Notes under the pieces: model-generated
The model's database searches: none
What the model saw: only the letters and a program-made list of their open reading frames with translations
What the model was told of the DNA's origin: nothing
In this document: one piece after another, positions 24,101 through 32,529 of the stretch
Layout: every line of letters starts with the position of its first letter
Numbering within the stretch: the stretch's first letter is position 1
Position numbers and translations under genes: made by a program
Assembly: GCA_035610365.1 (NCBI GenBank)
Contig: CM069434.1
Span: 125,358,895-125,422,894 of the forward strand
DNA length: 64,000 bases
Direction of reading: 5' to 3'
DNA from: Aquatica leii
Lineage: Eukaryota; Arthropoda; Insecta; Coleoptera; Lampyridae

Positions 24101-25723
24101 CACATTGCTTACGGTTTTACGCTCGGTGACCGTTTCTGCGAAGCCCGATGTAATTAGTTCCTTAATGGCGTTATTATACAAGTCCAAATTTCCGTTATTG
24201 TGTAATCTTGTTCTTAATCGTTCGGCCCGTACACATGCGCCAATATAATTTGTATCACCTAAGTCATCGTCTTCGTTTTTCCAGGGTAGCATGACCTCGT
24301 ATCTTTGTCCATTTCTCTTAATCGATGCTTCCGTGAATGAATTTAAACGATAATTTTCTGATTCTGGAAGTATTCCGATAGCCTCTAGATTCCAAAGCCA
24401 ATCTAATTTATTTTCCTCATAAACCACTGACGCGTGTAACACAGTTTGTAAGTTCGTGATCACATTCGCTGCACTTACAGCAATAGGGCCATGTAATGCA
24501 AATCCAAATCGGGTTTCCACTGCCACTAATCGTTCGTTTAGTCTTTCTGTGCGACCGGTAACTATTGACCAATAATTATCAGCCCCAATTAACACACTAA
24601 TGCCACTAATATGCTGCACGTTCTGCGGAATTTGATCTGCTAGCTGTAAACCTTTACAATTGTAAAGACTTTCTTCTGGAAGCTGCTGAATGTCCATACA
24701 AATTTCTGGAACCTCGATTGCTTCTGCGTTGAGTACAATGTCGTTAAATTGACTTTTCAATTTAATTAACACACGGTTGCACATCCTTGCGGGTGCGTGA
24801 TTCTTGCTTCCGAACCCTGCTATACTCACGCAGTGTTGACCAATTACTGGTAAATTTAAGGCCCTTGATACGTTTTCCTTAACGAAAGTTAATTGGCTGC
24901 CACCATCAATAACTAATCTAATAAGTTGCATGTTGTCGTTGTTACCTGCGTATACGCAAGCCGTTTGTAATAATACGTTTTTGTTAGAATTAGTCATTAA
25001 GCTTGACACTGACCCGTCCCTTGTTGCATTTGTATGCTGAGCCTCTGACAGCGCTTCTTTGAAAACAGGCTTGGCGGTGTTTGGTTTCCAATCTGGGTTG
25101 CACATTGATGTAGCATGCCGTCTTTTGCATTTTTTGCAGTTTACAAATTTGTTTGTGCACATCCGAGCATTATGATTTTTCTTGGTACACTTAAAGCACC
25201 TTAAATCTTCCTTTAAAAGTTGTTTTTTCATTTCAACGTCAATGTCACTGTCACACAATTGAGTTTTATGATTCTGTTTGCAGAAAAAGCACTTAAGATT
25301 ATCTTTATCCTCCGTCATGACTAAACTTGTTGCGGTTGCTGGGAAACGTTTTAACTTATCGCATCGGGGTTTTTCTCTGCGAACTTGATCATCCGACTTT
25401 AAAGCCTTTTCTAAAGAATCCAGCTCGTTTTTTAGAAACACTAATAAGTTATTAACTTGCTTATCCGCACTTCCTTTGCTTTCGACTGAACCGTCGTCTC
25501 TGTCTATAGCACTATTGTCTAATTGTTTGCAATTCTCTTGCCTAAAATAACTTAAACGCAATTCGGTTGGAATGGATCTTAATAAACTATTTTTTAGTAT
25601 CACACTATACTGAGATTGAGGTACCTCTAAAACCATTAATGACCTCATTGATGATGTAACCAGATTATAGTTCTTTCTTAATGTATATACATCGGATCTT
25701 GATCTCATTTGTTCTAGCTTCAT
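21146..25723 (-). CDS. BEL/Pao polyprotein: gag C-terminus, protease, RT, RNase H, integrase
   Basis: A 1,525-residue open frame. Zinc knuckles lie at about residues 144-205 (CFFCKQNHKTQLC, CFKCTKKNHNARMC, CKKCKRRHATSMC). The aspartic protease has VIDGGSQLTF near 271, with DGGS where many families have DSGS. RT has RVVFDASAHSRNGKSLND and FYVDDLIVS, with an intact YVDD. RNase H has HVFSDASLQAYGVAAY, LPKLELTAALL and CWTDSKIALHWIQG, then NPADLLTRG. Integrase has an HHCC region (HHGGVNSILYELRQRYW, CVTCK) and the catalytic triad in GVDFAGPL, YSDNAKTF and WWERLIKSVK. It ends 17 bases before the LTR. BEL/Pao normally makes one gag-pol; here the frame starts at a methionine just after a frameshift that separates it from the gag N-terminus. 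Confidence 0.95.
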   Translation of the reverse strand: MKLEQMRSRSDVYTLRKNYNLVTSSMRSLMVLEVPQSQYSVILKNSLLRSIPTELRLSYFRQENCKQLDNSAIDRDDGSVESKGSADKQVNNLLVFLKNELDSLEKALKSDDQVRREKPRCDKLKRFPATATSLVMTEDKDNLKCFFCKQNHKTQLCDSDIDVEMKKQLLKEDLRCFKCTKKNHNARMCTNKFVNCKKCKRRHATSMCNPDWKPNTAKPVFKEALSEAQHTNATRDGSVSSLMTNSNKNVLLQTACVYAGNNDNMQLIRLVIDGGSQLTFVKENVSRALNLPVIGQHCVSIAGFGSKNHAPARMCNRVLIKLKSQFNDIVLNAEAIEVPEICMDIQQLPEESLYNCKGLQLADQIPQNVQHISGISVLIGADNYWSIVTGRTERLNERLVAVETRFGFALHGPIAVSAANVITNLQTVLHASVVYEENKLDWLWNLEAIGILPESENYRLNSFTEASIKRNGQRYEVMLPWKNEDDDLGDTNYIGACVRAERLRTRLHNNGNLDLYNNAIKELITSGFAETVTERKTVSNVYYMPHRPVFREDKETTKIRVVFDASAHSRNGKSLNDMLDKGPNLNPDLFLTLLNFRYGNIGVTADIEKAFLQIVLHERERDYHRFLWYDAQNKLNTYRMTRVTFGVTCSPFLLSAVLRKHLRSFENENPEVITKLINSFYVDDLIVSVDSAEFAKRLKNEATKILSEARMVLRKWVTNDKTLNIDNGFNNINVHKVLGIKWCVNMDRLNVDLNGLIEFVRNINAVTKRNVLQLIARVYDPIGIINPYVIKLKIIFQRIWQHKPNWDDSLPTELCNEINKWTMQLKTLCDFTIPRQCLPSDSKCTELHVFSDASLQAYGVAAYMRSVDSYGKSQVAFVCSKARVAPLKGAAKESLSLPKLELTAALLAARLQRFIRNTSVIISKIVCWTDSKIALHWIQGNHNRWKPYVANRVKEIQSLSKEVEWRHCPGSSNPADLLTRGIDAITLVDSQLWQVGPLWLKESENNWPAGNHSFEADCSLISTTVSSTTDPVTRSSFIETTNYSDLNRLLRITAYIMRFINNSRCKKSKVVGHLTAEEIDQAEIILIKDCQMQEYNAEVISLTKKENIDKNSKILTLNPFLDGNGIMRVGGRLQNLTVDFSLKHPILLPKRAHLNILLINSIHRRLHHGGVNSILYELRQRYWIIKARQLIKTVLSRCVTCKILRGKAASQPFAPLPKDRILQGSPPFQVSGVDFAGPLYFKENGQQKAYLLLFTCAVTRAIHLELVTNLNAVTAILAIRRFIARRGVPTIIYSDNAKTFKRLSKDLSVISKFLNSDALNKFISEHRIRWKFIVERAAWWGGWWERLIKSVKNGLKASVGRSLLNREELITLLIEIEGTVNARPLTYIGNDPSELLPLTPSHFLRGPNVTTIPAIVGDTQGAVLRKQWQGRVRALDTFWKRWSTEYLQQLRSAHHNVNVRECNLRVNDLVLIHGHDTKRLMWKMGIVEEVFVGRDGKVRACKLRCGNGTYLRRPIQLLYPLEIQG

Positions 25724-25743
25724 GATTCCCTGGTAATACTCTT

Positions 25744-26337
25744 CTATAAGATCGTCGGTGTTACCAAATTGTTCTTTAGTATACTCAAGGCCTCTTCATA
25801 AAATATCCCCGACGTCGGAAATCCTTCGATAGCTGCAGCCGCTGGTCCCGAAACATGGCTCTTTAAGTAATTGATACGTTCCCCGTCGGTAAGCTCGGTA
25901 TTTTCGTGGACGGACAATTTGAATTGTTCCCAAAAAGGTATCCAACTCCTGGGACTTCCATCCAACTTTGTTAATCTGATCCGTTCTAATTTCGTTCTTC
26001 TTTGTGCTATATTTGGAGAAATTTCTGTTGGCGTCGTTGTTTGAGTTTGCAATTTCTCCAAACTAGCTTTATGAAATTCAAGTCGTGTAACTAATGTGGC
26101 CGCAACTTCTTCATATTCTAGCGTTTTTGTTAACTCTTTTTCTACATTGTCTTTTAAATGCGGAAGCACTTCGTTGTCACTTTGTTTGAGGTTATCTGCT
26201 GCGAGTTTTAATTTCGTGATGCACACACAGATTTCCTCAAGGTTATGTTCTCGGTCTAGCACCGCGTTGATGGAATTCACCGTTTTTGTCAATTGAGTAC
26301 GATACACATTACGTTTAGTAAATTCCATTGTTAGCAC
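25744..26337 (-). CDS. BEL/Pao gag N-terminal part
   Basis: A 197-residue frame starting MLTMEFTKRNVYRTQL, with a coiled-coil-like N-terminal half and then RLTKLDGSPRSWIPFWEQF and LTDGERINYLKSHVSGPAA. These are characteristic of BEL/Pao gag (DUF1759-type region, named from memory). The correct frame is lost near 25786, where an A-run is one base short; the last ~14 residues are out of frame, and the stop at 25744 is therefore artefactual. The remaining gag sequence continues in the -1 frame into the large polyprotein. Confidence 0.85.
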   Translation of the reverse strand: MLTMEFTKRNVYRTQLTKTVNSINAVLDREHNLEEICVCITKLKLAADNLKQSDNEVLPHLKDNVEKELTKTLEYEEVAATLVTRLEFHKASLEKLQTQTTTPTEISPNIAQRRTKLERIRLTKLDGSPRSWIPFWEQFKLSVHENTELTDGERINYLKSHVSGPAAAAIEGFPTSGIFYEEALSILKNNLVTPTIL

Positions 26338-26400
26338 TTATTCCCTACGTTAACGTTTCAATATTATCCGTGATTCGCGTTTAAATTCACCGATTAAAAA

Positions 26401-26418
26401 TCCCGGGTTTCGGCACCA
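26401..26418 (-). promoter_or_regulatory. Primer-binding site, tRNA-Phe type
   Basis: On the element's strand this site reads TGGTGCCGAAACCCGGGA, three bases inside the 5' LTR. It is the complement of the 3' end (with CCA) of metazoan tRNA-Phe(GAA), as I remember that sequence. It would prime minus-strand synthesis. Confidence 0.8.
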
Positions 26419-26421
26419 AAA

Positions 26422-26643
26422 TGTGAATTTGTTTCTGTTGTATCGGATAAGTTTTAAATTACTAAAGGTTTAAGTGCTAAAATTCGTTTATTTTATTTGC
26501 TTACACAACTAACTTTCATTAAGGTACAGAAAAGACTGAATACTACTTAAACGCTGCAGGTAGATATTTTACCAAAAGGGTCACAGCCCCCTCTTTACCT
26601 GCCCTACAATATAAATTTACATTATGTTTAATTATTTTCTACA
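26422..26643 (-). repeat. 5' LTR (222 bp) of the young BEL element
   Basis: Nearly identical to 20910-21129, with two one-base indels and no substitutions seen. It is flanked outside by the GACTA duplication at 26644-26648. Confidence 0.9.
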
Positions 26644-26648
26644 GACTA

Positions 26649-27860
26649 TGAGCTGGATCTTCATAACTACTGTAAAGATGGAAGTATTCAGCCCATTCAG
26701 CTTGTTTCATTTCTTGTAAACTGTTTTTTTCTTCTTATTGCAAGTACATAGTAGTTTTGAATGGTATAAATGGCTGCTTCTGTTAGTCGACCTCAACCAC
26801 CAACTGTTTTCTCATCTTGAAGTCTTGTACGCCTCAATTCCGTTTTTAGTTTCTTAAGTTTAGTTCCCATTCTTTTTTGCACATGACCTACACACTCTAC
26901 TTTTTTAATTTCAAAGTCTTGACCATATGGTTTCATTTCAGATATGGTAGAAAATGATTTAGTATCACTATCGCCAAGAAAATATATATGTCGAACATTG
27001 TAAAGGGATTGAGATCTACAAAAACATTCTACCACTCTATTTATTTCCATGCCTCCACTCACTCCCAAGTGGTTTGCAGTACATTTAAAAGAGTGTTTGT
27101 TATCAAACCTGTCTTTAACATCTACAATATGTTGACAATATTTTACAATCAATAACTTTCCCAGTTGTAACACTTGTTGCAGTAACAACCCTATTTCGTG
27201 ACGTATGACCTCGCTTTTGCCAGGTCCTATCAAAAGCTGCTGCAATGTCTGTACTGCCATCATTTTCATTGACAGATTCTTCTACAGCATCATTAATGGC
27301 CTTTTTACACACTTTATTAGCTACTTCACACAAAGATTTTGTATAATATTTGAAATTTGTGGTAAATTAGTGGGTAAGTTTATCACACCTCAAAACATTT
27401 CAGCGGCTTGTTAACCTTTACCCACACAACGAAGTCCACACACTAAACTAGTATTTATTTCTCACTCATTATTATCTAATTTTGAGTCATTATATTTATA
27501 CACATTAATATTACACTCAATACACTGCACTTTAATTTTCAATCGTAACCTGCCTACCCTATGTTCAGATGAAATCAGAAGAGAACCTCCGCATTGTTTA
27601 CAATTGCTATTTCAGATAACATAGTCTCCAAACTTTTTATGTTAACAATATCAAAACATTCATTTTCAGATTTACAACTGGCATATTTAATAAGATGTTT
27701 CCTTATTTTATTCTTGGAAGAACTTTCTTTTGTTGGGAGTGAATTTCGAGTAGGTAATATAGGTCTAATTTCACTGGAAGTAAGGTTAGTTTCAAACTAC
27801 AAAACTTTAGGTTTGTCAACATTTTACGTTTTACTTTTGTTTGTACACAAGGTATTTTAA
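26649..27860 (-). pseudogene. Mutator-like transposase, N-terminal and core fragment
   Basis: Read from 27860 down, a zinc-binding CKQCGG segment is followed by LRCVGKG near 27430. The core follows, with AAAFDRTWQKRGHTSRN (usual FDGTWQKRGH) and VVTATSVTTGKVID near 27240-27170. The next frame carries NHLGVSGGMEIN, IYFLGDSDTKSF and VECVGHVQKRMGTKLKKLK (26793-27090), and the fragment continues as YYVLAIRR and EWAEYFH up to the BEL insertion. This is the insect Mutator-like transposase family; the conserved GDGD is GDSD here. Several stops (for example after VGKG) and a frameshift near 27120-27260 show decay. The C-terminal remainder lies at 20379-20904. Confidence 0.8.
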
Positions 27861-28940
27861 ACAACTTTTTATAACTAGACAAAAAAACAATGTCTAACAA
27901 TAAAAGTAACTTTCACTTCACTAATTTTTCAACAAAACAATCTCGATTTAAAAACATAAAAATAAAGATCAAGTATTGCAACGATATTTAGTCAAAAATG
28001 AGTACAAAAAATAGGCTACGCTATATGTAACGTTTTATAAAAATGTATATAACCTTGAAATGTTTTTGGAATGCCATCCTGTGGTCAAAATACCACGTAT
28101 AATATATAGAAATGTATAAATTAGTACGGAAGGTAGAAAATTTGTTATGGGATTTAATGATAGCGAAAGTAAATTATCTATTCACAAGTAACGATGTCAA
28201 AATCCCAACTATAAAATAGGTTAGGAACATTGTTTAAATTACAATTTAAACATTGAAACTTGATTTATATATTTAATAATTTAAAACATTCATAAACCAA
28301 TCCTTCTACAACAATCAGCTAACGAAATATGGTTACACAATTTATTTTTTAGAGATGGCCATATGTTCAAACAAACAATAATATTCCAAATTAATCGTAG
28401 ATAATTTTAACATCAAATTCTATGTTAAAACATTTATTTAAAAATTTATTAATTTGTAAACATACTAAATGATTACTCCACATTATAAAACAATCCGTTT
28501 ACTAACGTACGCTATTACGCTATATTTAGATTTCCTATATATCAGCAAATTGCTAAGTATGTGTTACATTACAGTAACCCACATTTTGAAATAGTAATAA
28601 TTTGCCAACTTTGTATTTATTAACGATTGTAAATTGTATAAATACGCGACTGTTTTTAATAAAAATATATTAGTAGCCAGAATTTAATAAACTTAGTCTT
28701 AAATTCATCACAAAAGATCATGGAAAAATAAAATATAAAAAACAAAAAATCGATATTTTTGACCAAAATCGACAACCGACCCCTCTTAACTAGTGCTTTT
28801 CTTTCACTTCACTTAACGTTCGATTACTAACTTTGTAGTAATTTTTAAACAATAATTATTTTGTTACCAGAATATGAGCAAACTTCAAATTAAAGAAGGT
28901 ATAGTATGTTCCAGTTAATATCGTAAAAATTAATATTATT
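27861..28940. other. AT-rich intergenic stretch
   Basis: No coding motif, repeat or RNA gene is recognised. It separates the transposon cluster from the decayed array unit and promoter modules. Confidence 0.5.
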
Positions 28941-29130
28941 TTTGTTTGCAGAAGAACCGGAAGGTAAGATTTCACCGCTATTGTGTGTGTTTTTTTTTGT
29001 TAAGTACGAACTATAGTTGCATTGTGTGGAGTGTGTGCTTGGGGCTGTATGCTTGTACTGCATGGTGAGTGATGGTGAGCACGGTGATTTATTCAGGAAT
29101 GAATTTTTTAATATTGAAACGTTGGCAAAG
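28941..29130 (+). repeat. Decayed array unit with a 12-nt mini-exon
   Basis: TTTGTTTGCAG is followed by a 12-base segment at 28952-28963 and then GTAAGATTTCACC, the same donor context as in the arrays. The following intron is recognisably the array unit: TTAAGTA, TGTGCTTGGGGCTGTATGCTTG, GGTGAGCACGGTGATT. It also shares GTTGGCAA with the tail beyond the last unit of array A (4438-4445), so it looks like a relic of an array end. In phase 1 the segment would encode EEPE, similar to the SSPE part of the repeat, and its length is a multiple of three. Confidence 0.65.
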
Positions 29131-29146
29131 TTATTGTCAATTTTCA

Positions 29147-29256
29147 GAACGTTCACGAACTTATTGTTAGCTTGCATAAGGTTTACTGAAGGATGTAGGA
29201 AGTTCTCGAAAAGATAACAGAAATATATAAAGGAATGAAGGAATCATAGGTCAGTT
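29147..29256 (+). promoter_or_regulatory. Promoter-like module 1: HSEs, TATA, initiator
   Basis: Heat-shock elements are seen as GAAcgTTCacGAA (29147-29159, three alternating units) and TTCtcGAA (29203-29210). A TATATAAA box (29224-29231) lies 29 bases upstream of the A in the TCAGTT initiator (29251-29256). The following ~150 bases resemble the 5' UTR of module 2, including AGTTATCCGCGGAC. The donor-equivalent site is GCAAGC instead of GTAAGT, so this may be a decayed duplicate. Confidence 0.55.
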
Positions 29257-29598
29257 ATTCGAAGTCGGAAGTATTAAGAACATTTTTAAATAAATAAGTG
29301 ATTAAAATTCAAGCGTACGTACCTTTAATGTAAACATGTATCAGTTTTAGGTAAACAGAAGTTATCCGCGGACTTTATTTTTCGAGTGATTGTAATATAA
29401 AAAAATTAGTGCAAGCGTTTTTCTTAAATATCGATAGATTTAATTAGTTACGTATAGTTCTAAACGTGTAAATATTTTGTTATAAAAATAGGTCCGTAAA
29501 GTTAGCCTCGAATTCCAGCCACGAATGCGTATGTTGAAACTAACCGCGTTAGTTTTAATGCAACTACACAACTAAATTAAAAATTGATAAAAATTCGC

Positions 29599-30183
29599 GA
29601 TGCTGTATCCGACATAACTCTAGTACTTATAGCAATTAATTAAGATAGTATAAGGTGTATATTCCTATAATTTAAACAACATCCCTTGAATAATTAAGAC
29701 GTTACGATTTTTATATTAATTAACACCGCGTTTACTTCGATGGCCTAAAAATTTCGATGCTGTATCCGACAAAACTCTAGGACTCATACCACCCTTACTA
29801 ACATAATATGAAGTGTATTTTTGTATAATTTGAAAAACATCCCTTGAATAATTAAGAAGTTACGATTTTTTTTATTAATTAACACCGCGCTTACTTCGAT
29901 GGCCTAAAAATTTTGATGCTGTATCCGACAAAACTCTGGCACTTATACCACCCTTACTAACATAATATGAAATGTATTTTTGTATAATTTGAAAAACATC
30001 CGTTAAATAATAAAAAAGTTACGATTTTTTTTATTAATTAACACCGCGTTTACTTCGATGGCCTAAAAATTTCGATGCTGTATCCGACAAAACTCTGGCA
30101 CTCATACCACCCTTACTAACATAATATGAAATGTATTTTTGTATAATTTGAAAAACATCCCTTAAATAATAAAAAAGTTACGA
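29599..30183 (+). repeat. 159-bp tandem repeat, 3.7 copies
   Basis: Copies start at 29599, 29756, 29915 and 30074, each with GATGCTGTATCCGACA..ACTCT and later AACACCGCGTTTACTTCGATGG. The period is 157-159 bp. Copies 2-4 are close to each other and copy 1 is more diverged. The array ends about 30 bases before the first HSE of promoter module 2. No open frame persists. Confidence 0.9.
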
Positions 30184-30209
30184 AGTCCTAAGATGGGGGC
30201 AGTGAAACG

Positions 30210-30349
30210 TTCGAGAAGTTATTCGCAAATTCAAGAGCCTTCTCGAATTTATTATCCATCTTCTAGAACGTATATCGAAAGATATGAAACACTCGAGAAT
30301 GATTTTCAAAATGTGTATATATACCTAAGAAACAAATCGTAGGTCAGTT
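30210..30349 (+). promoter_or_regulatory. Promoter module 2: three HSE dyads, TATA, initiator
   Basis: TTCnnGAA dyads lie at 30210-30217, 30240-30247 and 30261-30268. A TATATATA box (30316-30323) starts 30 bases before the A of the TCAGTT initiator (30344-30349). HSE, TATA and arthropod initiator at canonical spacing are strong grounds for a stress-responsive RNA polymerase II promoter. The next plausible gene on this strand is the one containing array B. Confidence 0.65.
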
Positions 30350-30514
30350 ATTGCCGTAATGCGAATACAGCAGTGTTAAAAGGATTATTCAAGTTGAAAT
30401 AATTAAGTCGTTAGCGCGTGTGTGTACATAAACATACAGAGAATAATCTTGTACGTGATTTTAGTGTAAACAAGTGTGTGAAGCTATCCGCGGACTTATC
30501 TTATCTTAATTAGT
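30346..30514 (+). other. Candidate 5' UTR exon of the array-B gene
   Basis: It starts at the initiator A and ends at the strong donor GTAAGT (30515-30520). It includes AGCTATCCGCGGAC, shared with the module 1 leader. A six-codon upstream frame begins with the ATG in GTAATGCGA near 30357. Joining to the acceptor at 34895-34896 (GATTTTTAG) would place the main ATG two bases into exon 2. The join is inferred. Confidence 0.4.
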
Positions 30515-30609
30515 GTAAGTGTTTTTATTAAATATTATTAGATATAATTAGTTCGGTTAATTTACAAGTATACATATTTCTAGTATAAGTAACAATATTT
30601 TTAGTAGTT

Positions 30610-31038
30610 TAAATAAATTAAATTAAATTGTAACGTTGGTCGAAAAGCCAATAATTCACAGTAAATCAAAAACATTTAATAACACAACATGTTTCGGCCG
30701 AATGACAATAACAAATACAATTAAATTATTATTGAGGCCATTATCAGGTGAACATCTAAAAAGGATTTTAAAATTACTAATAGTGTTAAATCAAATTAAG
30801 AATATAAATTATTCTTAACAAAAAACGGATGAACTGATCGATTGTAATAAAGGTGAATATAAACTTACCAATTAGGTTGTAACATTTTCAAAAAATTTTA
30901 AGTTATTAATTAAATTATTCCATAACAAACATTAATATTGAAATTGAATCATTAAGCTACATAATAAGTTGAAAAAATTTTTAAATTTTAAAATTTATAA
31001 AGATTTAAAAAACATGTGCCCAAAATGGCCATGTTGAT
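30610..31038 (-). repeat. Left inverted arm of the Penelope-like element
   Basis: About 428 bases, nearly identical to the reverse complement of 32530-32955; for example the embedded 60-codon frame differs at one residue (LLRPL against LLRPS). It carries a hammerhead-like core on the minus strand (30691-30747), with CTGATAA in place of CTGATGA. Confidence 0.85.
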
Positions 31039-31196
31039 TGAAATGGAAAGTTTTATGTGAAAATACTTGTAACTAACTATATAACCTAGTGGGGGTTATA
31101 GAAAACTGTAAAAATTTAAACTACAAACTAACAATAAATATCAAAATAGTTACTAGATGGAGCTGGTCAATCACAAATTTGGTCAGTAATTTAATT

Positions 31197-32527
31197 TTAA
31201 TTGAAAGAAATTAATTTGGTCGTTAATAAGATCAGTTTTAGGTGAGGATTCAATATATATGTATTCCAACAAATTAAGTCTGTAATCTTGTAATGTTGTT
31301 TTCTTTTTAATAAATTCAGTTGGCCTGAAGAAGTGGACACAACCGTTCCACGAAACGTCGCCATAAGAAAACTCTTCAAGTAGTTTTTATAGCCACTCCT
31401 AACATAAAAGGGTTTACCAATCTTAGTTGAACTACGCATTAGGAGGTATAAAACACTTTTCTTAATTCTGTAATCTTTGTTCGTTATTGGGTGGATTAAA
31501 GAGGCTGATTTGAAAGAATGGTCGTTGGTAATTACGTGAAGTGCATATGTAGAATTAATAGAAGATGGATCTGATTTATATTTATTAGGTTTAGGCCAAA
31601 ATCTTAAGTGTTCCTTGAGTCTGCTCTTAAAGGATCTATATGTCCTGCCTATATATTTCTTGTTGCATGAACAAACGATTTCATAAACACCCGATTTATT
31701 ATTGATCTCGATAGGAGCTTTAGTATTATCAAATAACTGTTTAATATTAAGAGGACTAGAATAGCAAAGTTTAAATTCGGAATTATTAGATTTATTAATG
31801 TGATTAACTAGTTTATGTAAAGAAGGAATAAAAGGAATAGCGAAGTAGTTTGAAATTTCAACTTTCGACGAGTTTAGAGAAGTGTTTGAATTAATGCAAT
31901 GTTTAAGAAAATTTTTGTTAAAAAGTTTATCTATCAAATAAAATGGAAAACCGTTTGCTAAAGCAATCTTATAAATAGTATTTAATTCAAATTGAAAATC
32001 AGATCTATTTAAGGGGAAGGAAAAAAGGCGGTTAAAAAATAGTTAAATGCAGCAACTTTATGTGAATACGGGTGGTGAGAATCATATGGAATGACATGAT
32101 TAGTTGTAGTTGGTTTCCTATGAATATTAAAATCAAAGTTATGGTTATTAAGAGTAATATATAAATCTAAAAAAGCTATTTTATTATTAACCGGGAATTC
32201 GACTGTGAATTGAATGCGTTGATGAATGTTATTAAGAAAATTAAGAAAAGATTGTACGTGTTCGACCTCCCCTTTAAAAACACAAAGGATATCATCAACA
32301 TAACGATTCCAGAACAGGACATGATTAATAAATATATGAGAATTACTAATGTGATTAATTTCAAGATTCTTAAGAAAAATTTCTGCTAAGATAGGTGATA
32401 ATGAAGAGCCCATAGGTAAGCCTTGTAATTGTCTGTAAAGCTTGTTATTAAATTGGAAAAAACATTATTAAGACAAAATTCGGTTAGATTAACTATTTGT
32501 TGTGAAATCAGATCTGGATAGTCAGAA
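31197..32527 (-). pseudogene. Penelope-like RT plus GIY-YIG endonuclease, truncated
   Basis: Read from 32527 down, residues before the main frame include NNKLYRQLQ in a shifted frame. The RT core follows, with GLPMGSSLSPILAEIFL and FWNRYVDDILCVF, so the YVDD is intact (32009-32425). Next is the linker FNYFL, with a one-base frame break near 32030. The second frame (31197-31937) contains the GIY-YIG endonuclease, with SGVYEIVCSCNKKYIGRTYR and KSRLKEHLRFW. This RT plus GIY-YIG order is diagnostic of canonical Penelope-like elements. Two one-base frame breaks (near 32455 and 32030) and the missing N-terminus make it inactive. Confidence 0.85.
31321..31364 (+). ncRNA. Hammerhead-ribozyme-like core inside the Penelope-like element
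   Basis: TGGC, CTGAAGA, a stem (GTGGA paired with TCCAC), GAAAC, GTC and GCCA occur in the hammerhead order. The outer TGGC/GCCA would be stem I. One extra A sits between CTGAAGA and the stem, and stem III is nearly absent, although ACGT is palindromic, as in dimeric forms. It lies antisense to the element's coding strand. Activity is unproven. Confidence 0.3.
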
Positions 32528-32529
32528 TG

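Larger units (their letters stand above)
20910..26643 (-). mobile_element. Full-length young BEL/Pao LTR retrotransposon
   Basis: A complete element on the minus strand: 5' LTR at 26422-26643, primer-binding site at 26401-26418, gag-pol, 3' LTR at 20910-21129, and 5-bp target duplications of GACTA. Total length is 5,734 bp. The two LTRs differ only by two single-base indels (TTTCG against TTTCTG, and a run of 4 against 5 C), which indicates a very recent insertion. The only visible coding defect is one missing A in an A-run near 25786. It inserted into the Mutator-like pseudogene. Confidence 0.95.

Noticed and set aside
27594..27900. Frames of 88 (+) and 65 (-) codons
   Set aside because: The Mutator-like pseudogene occupies this region in another minus-strand frame.
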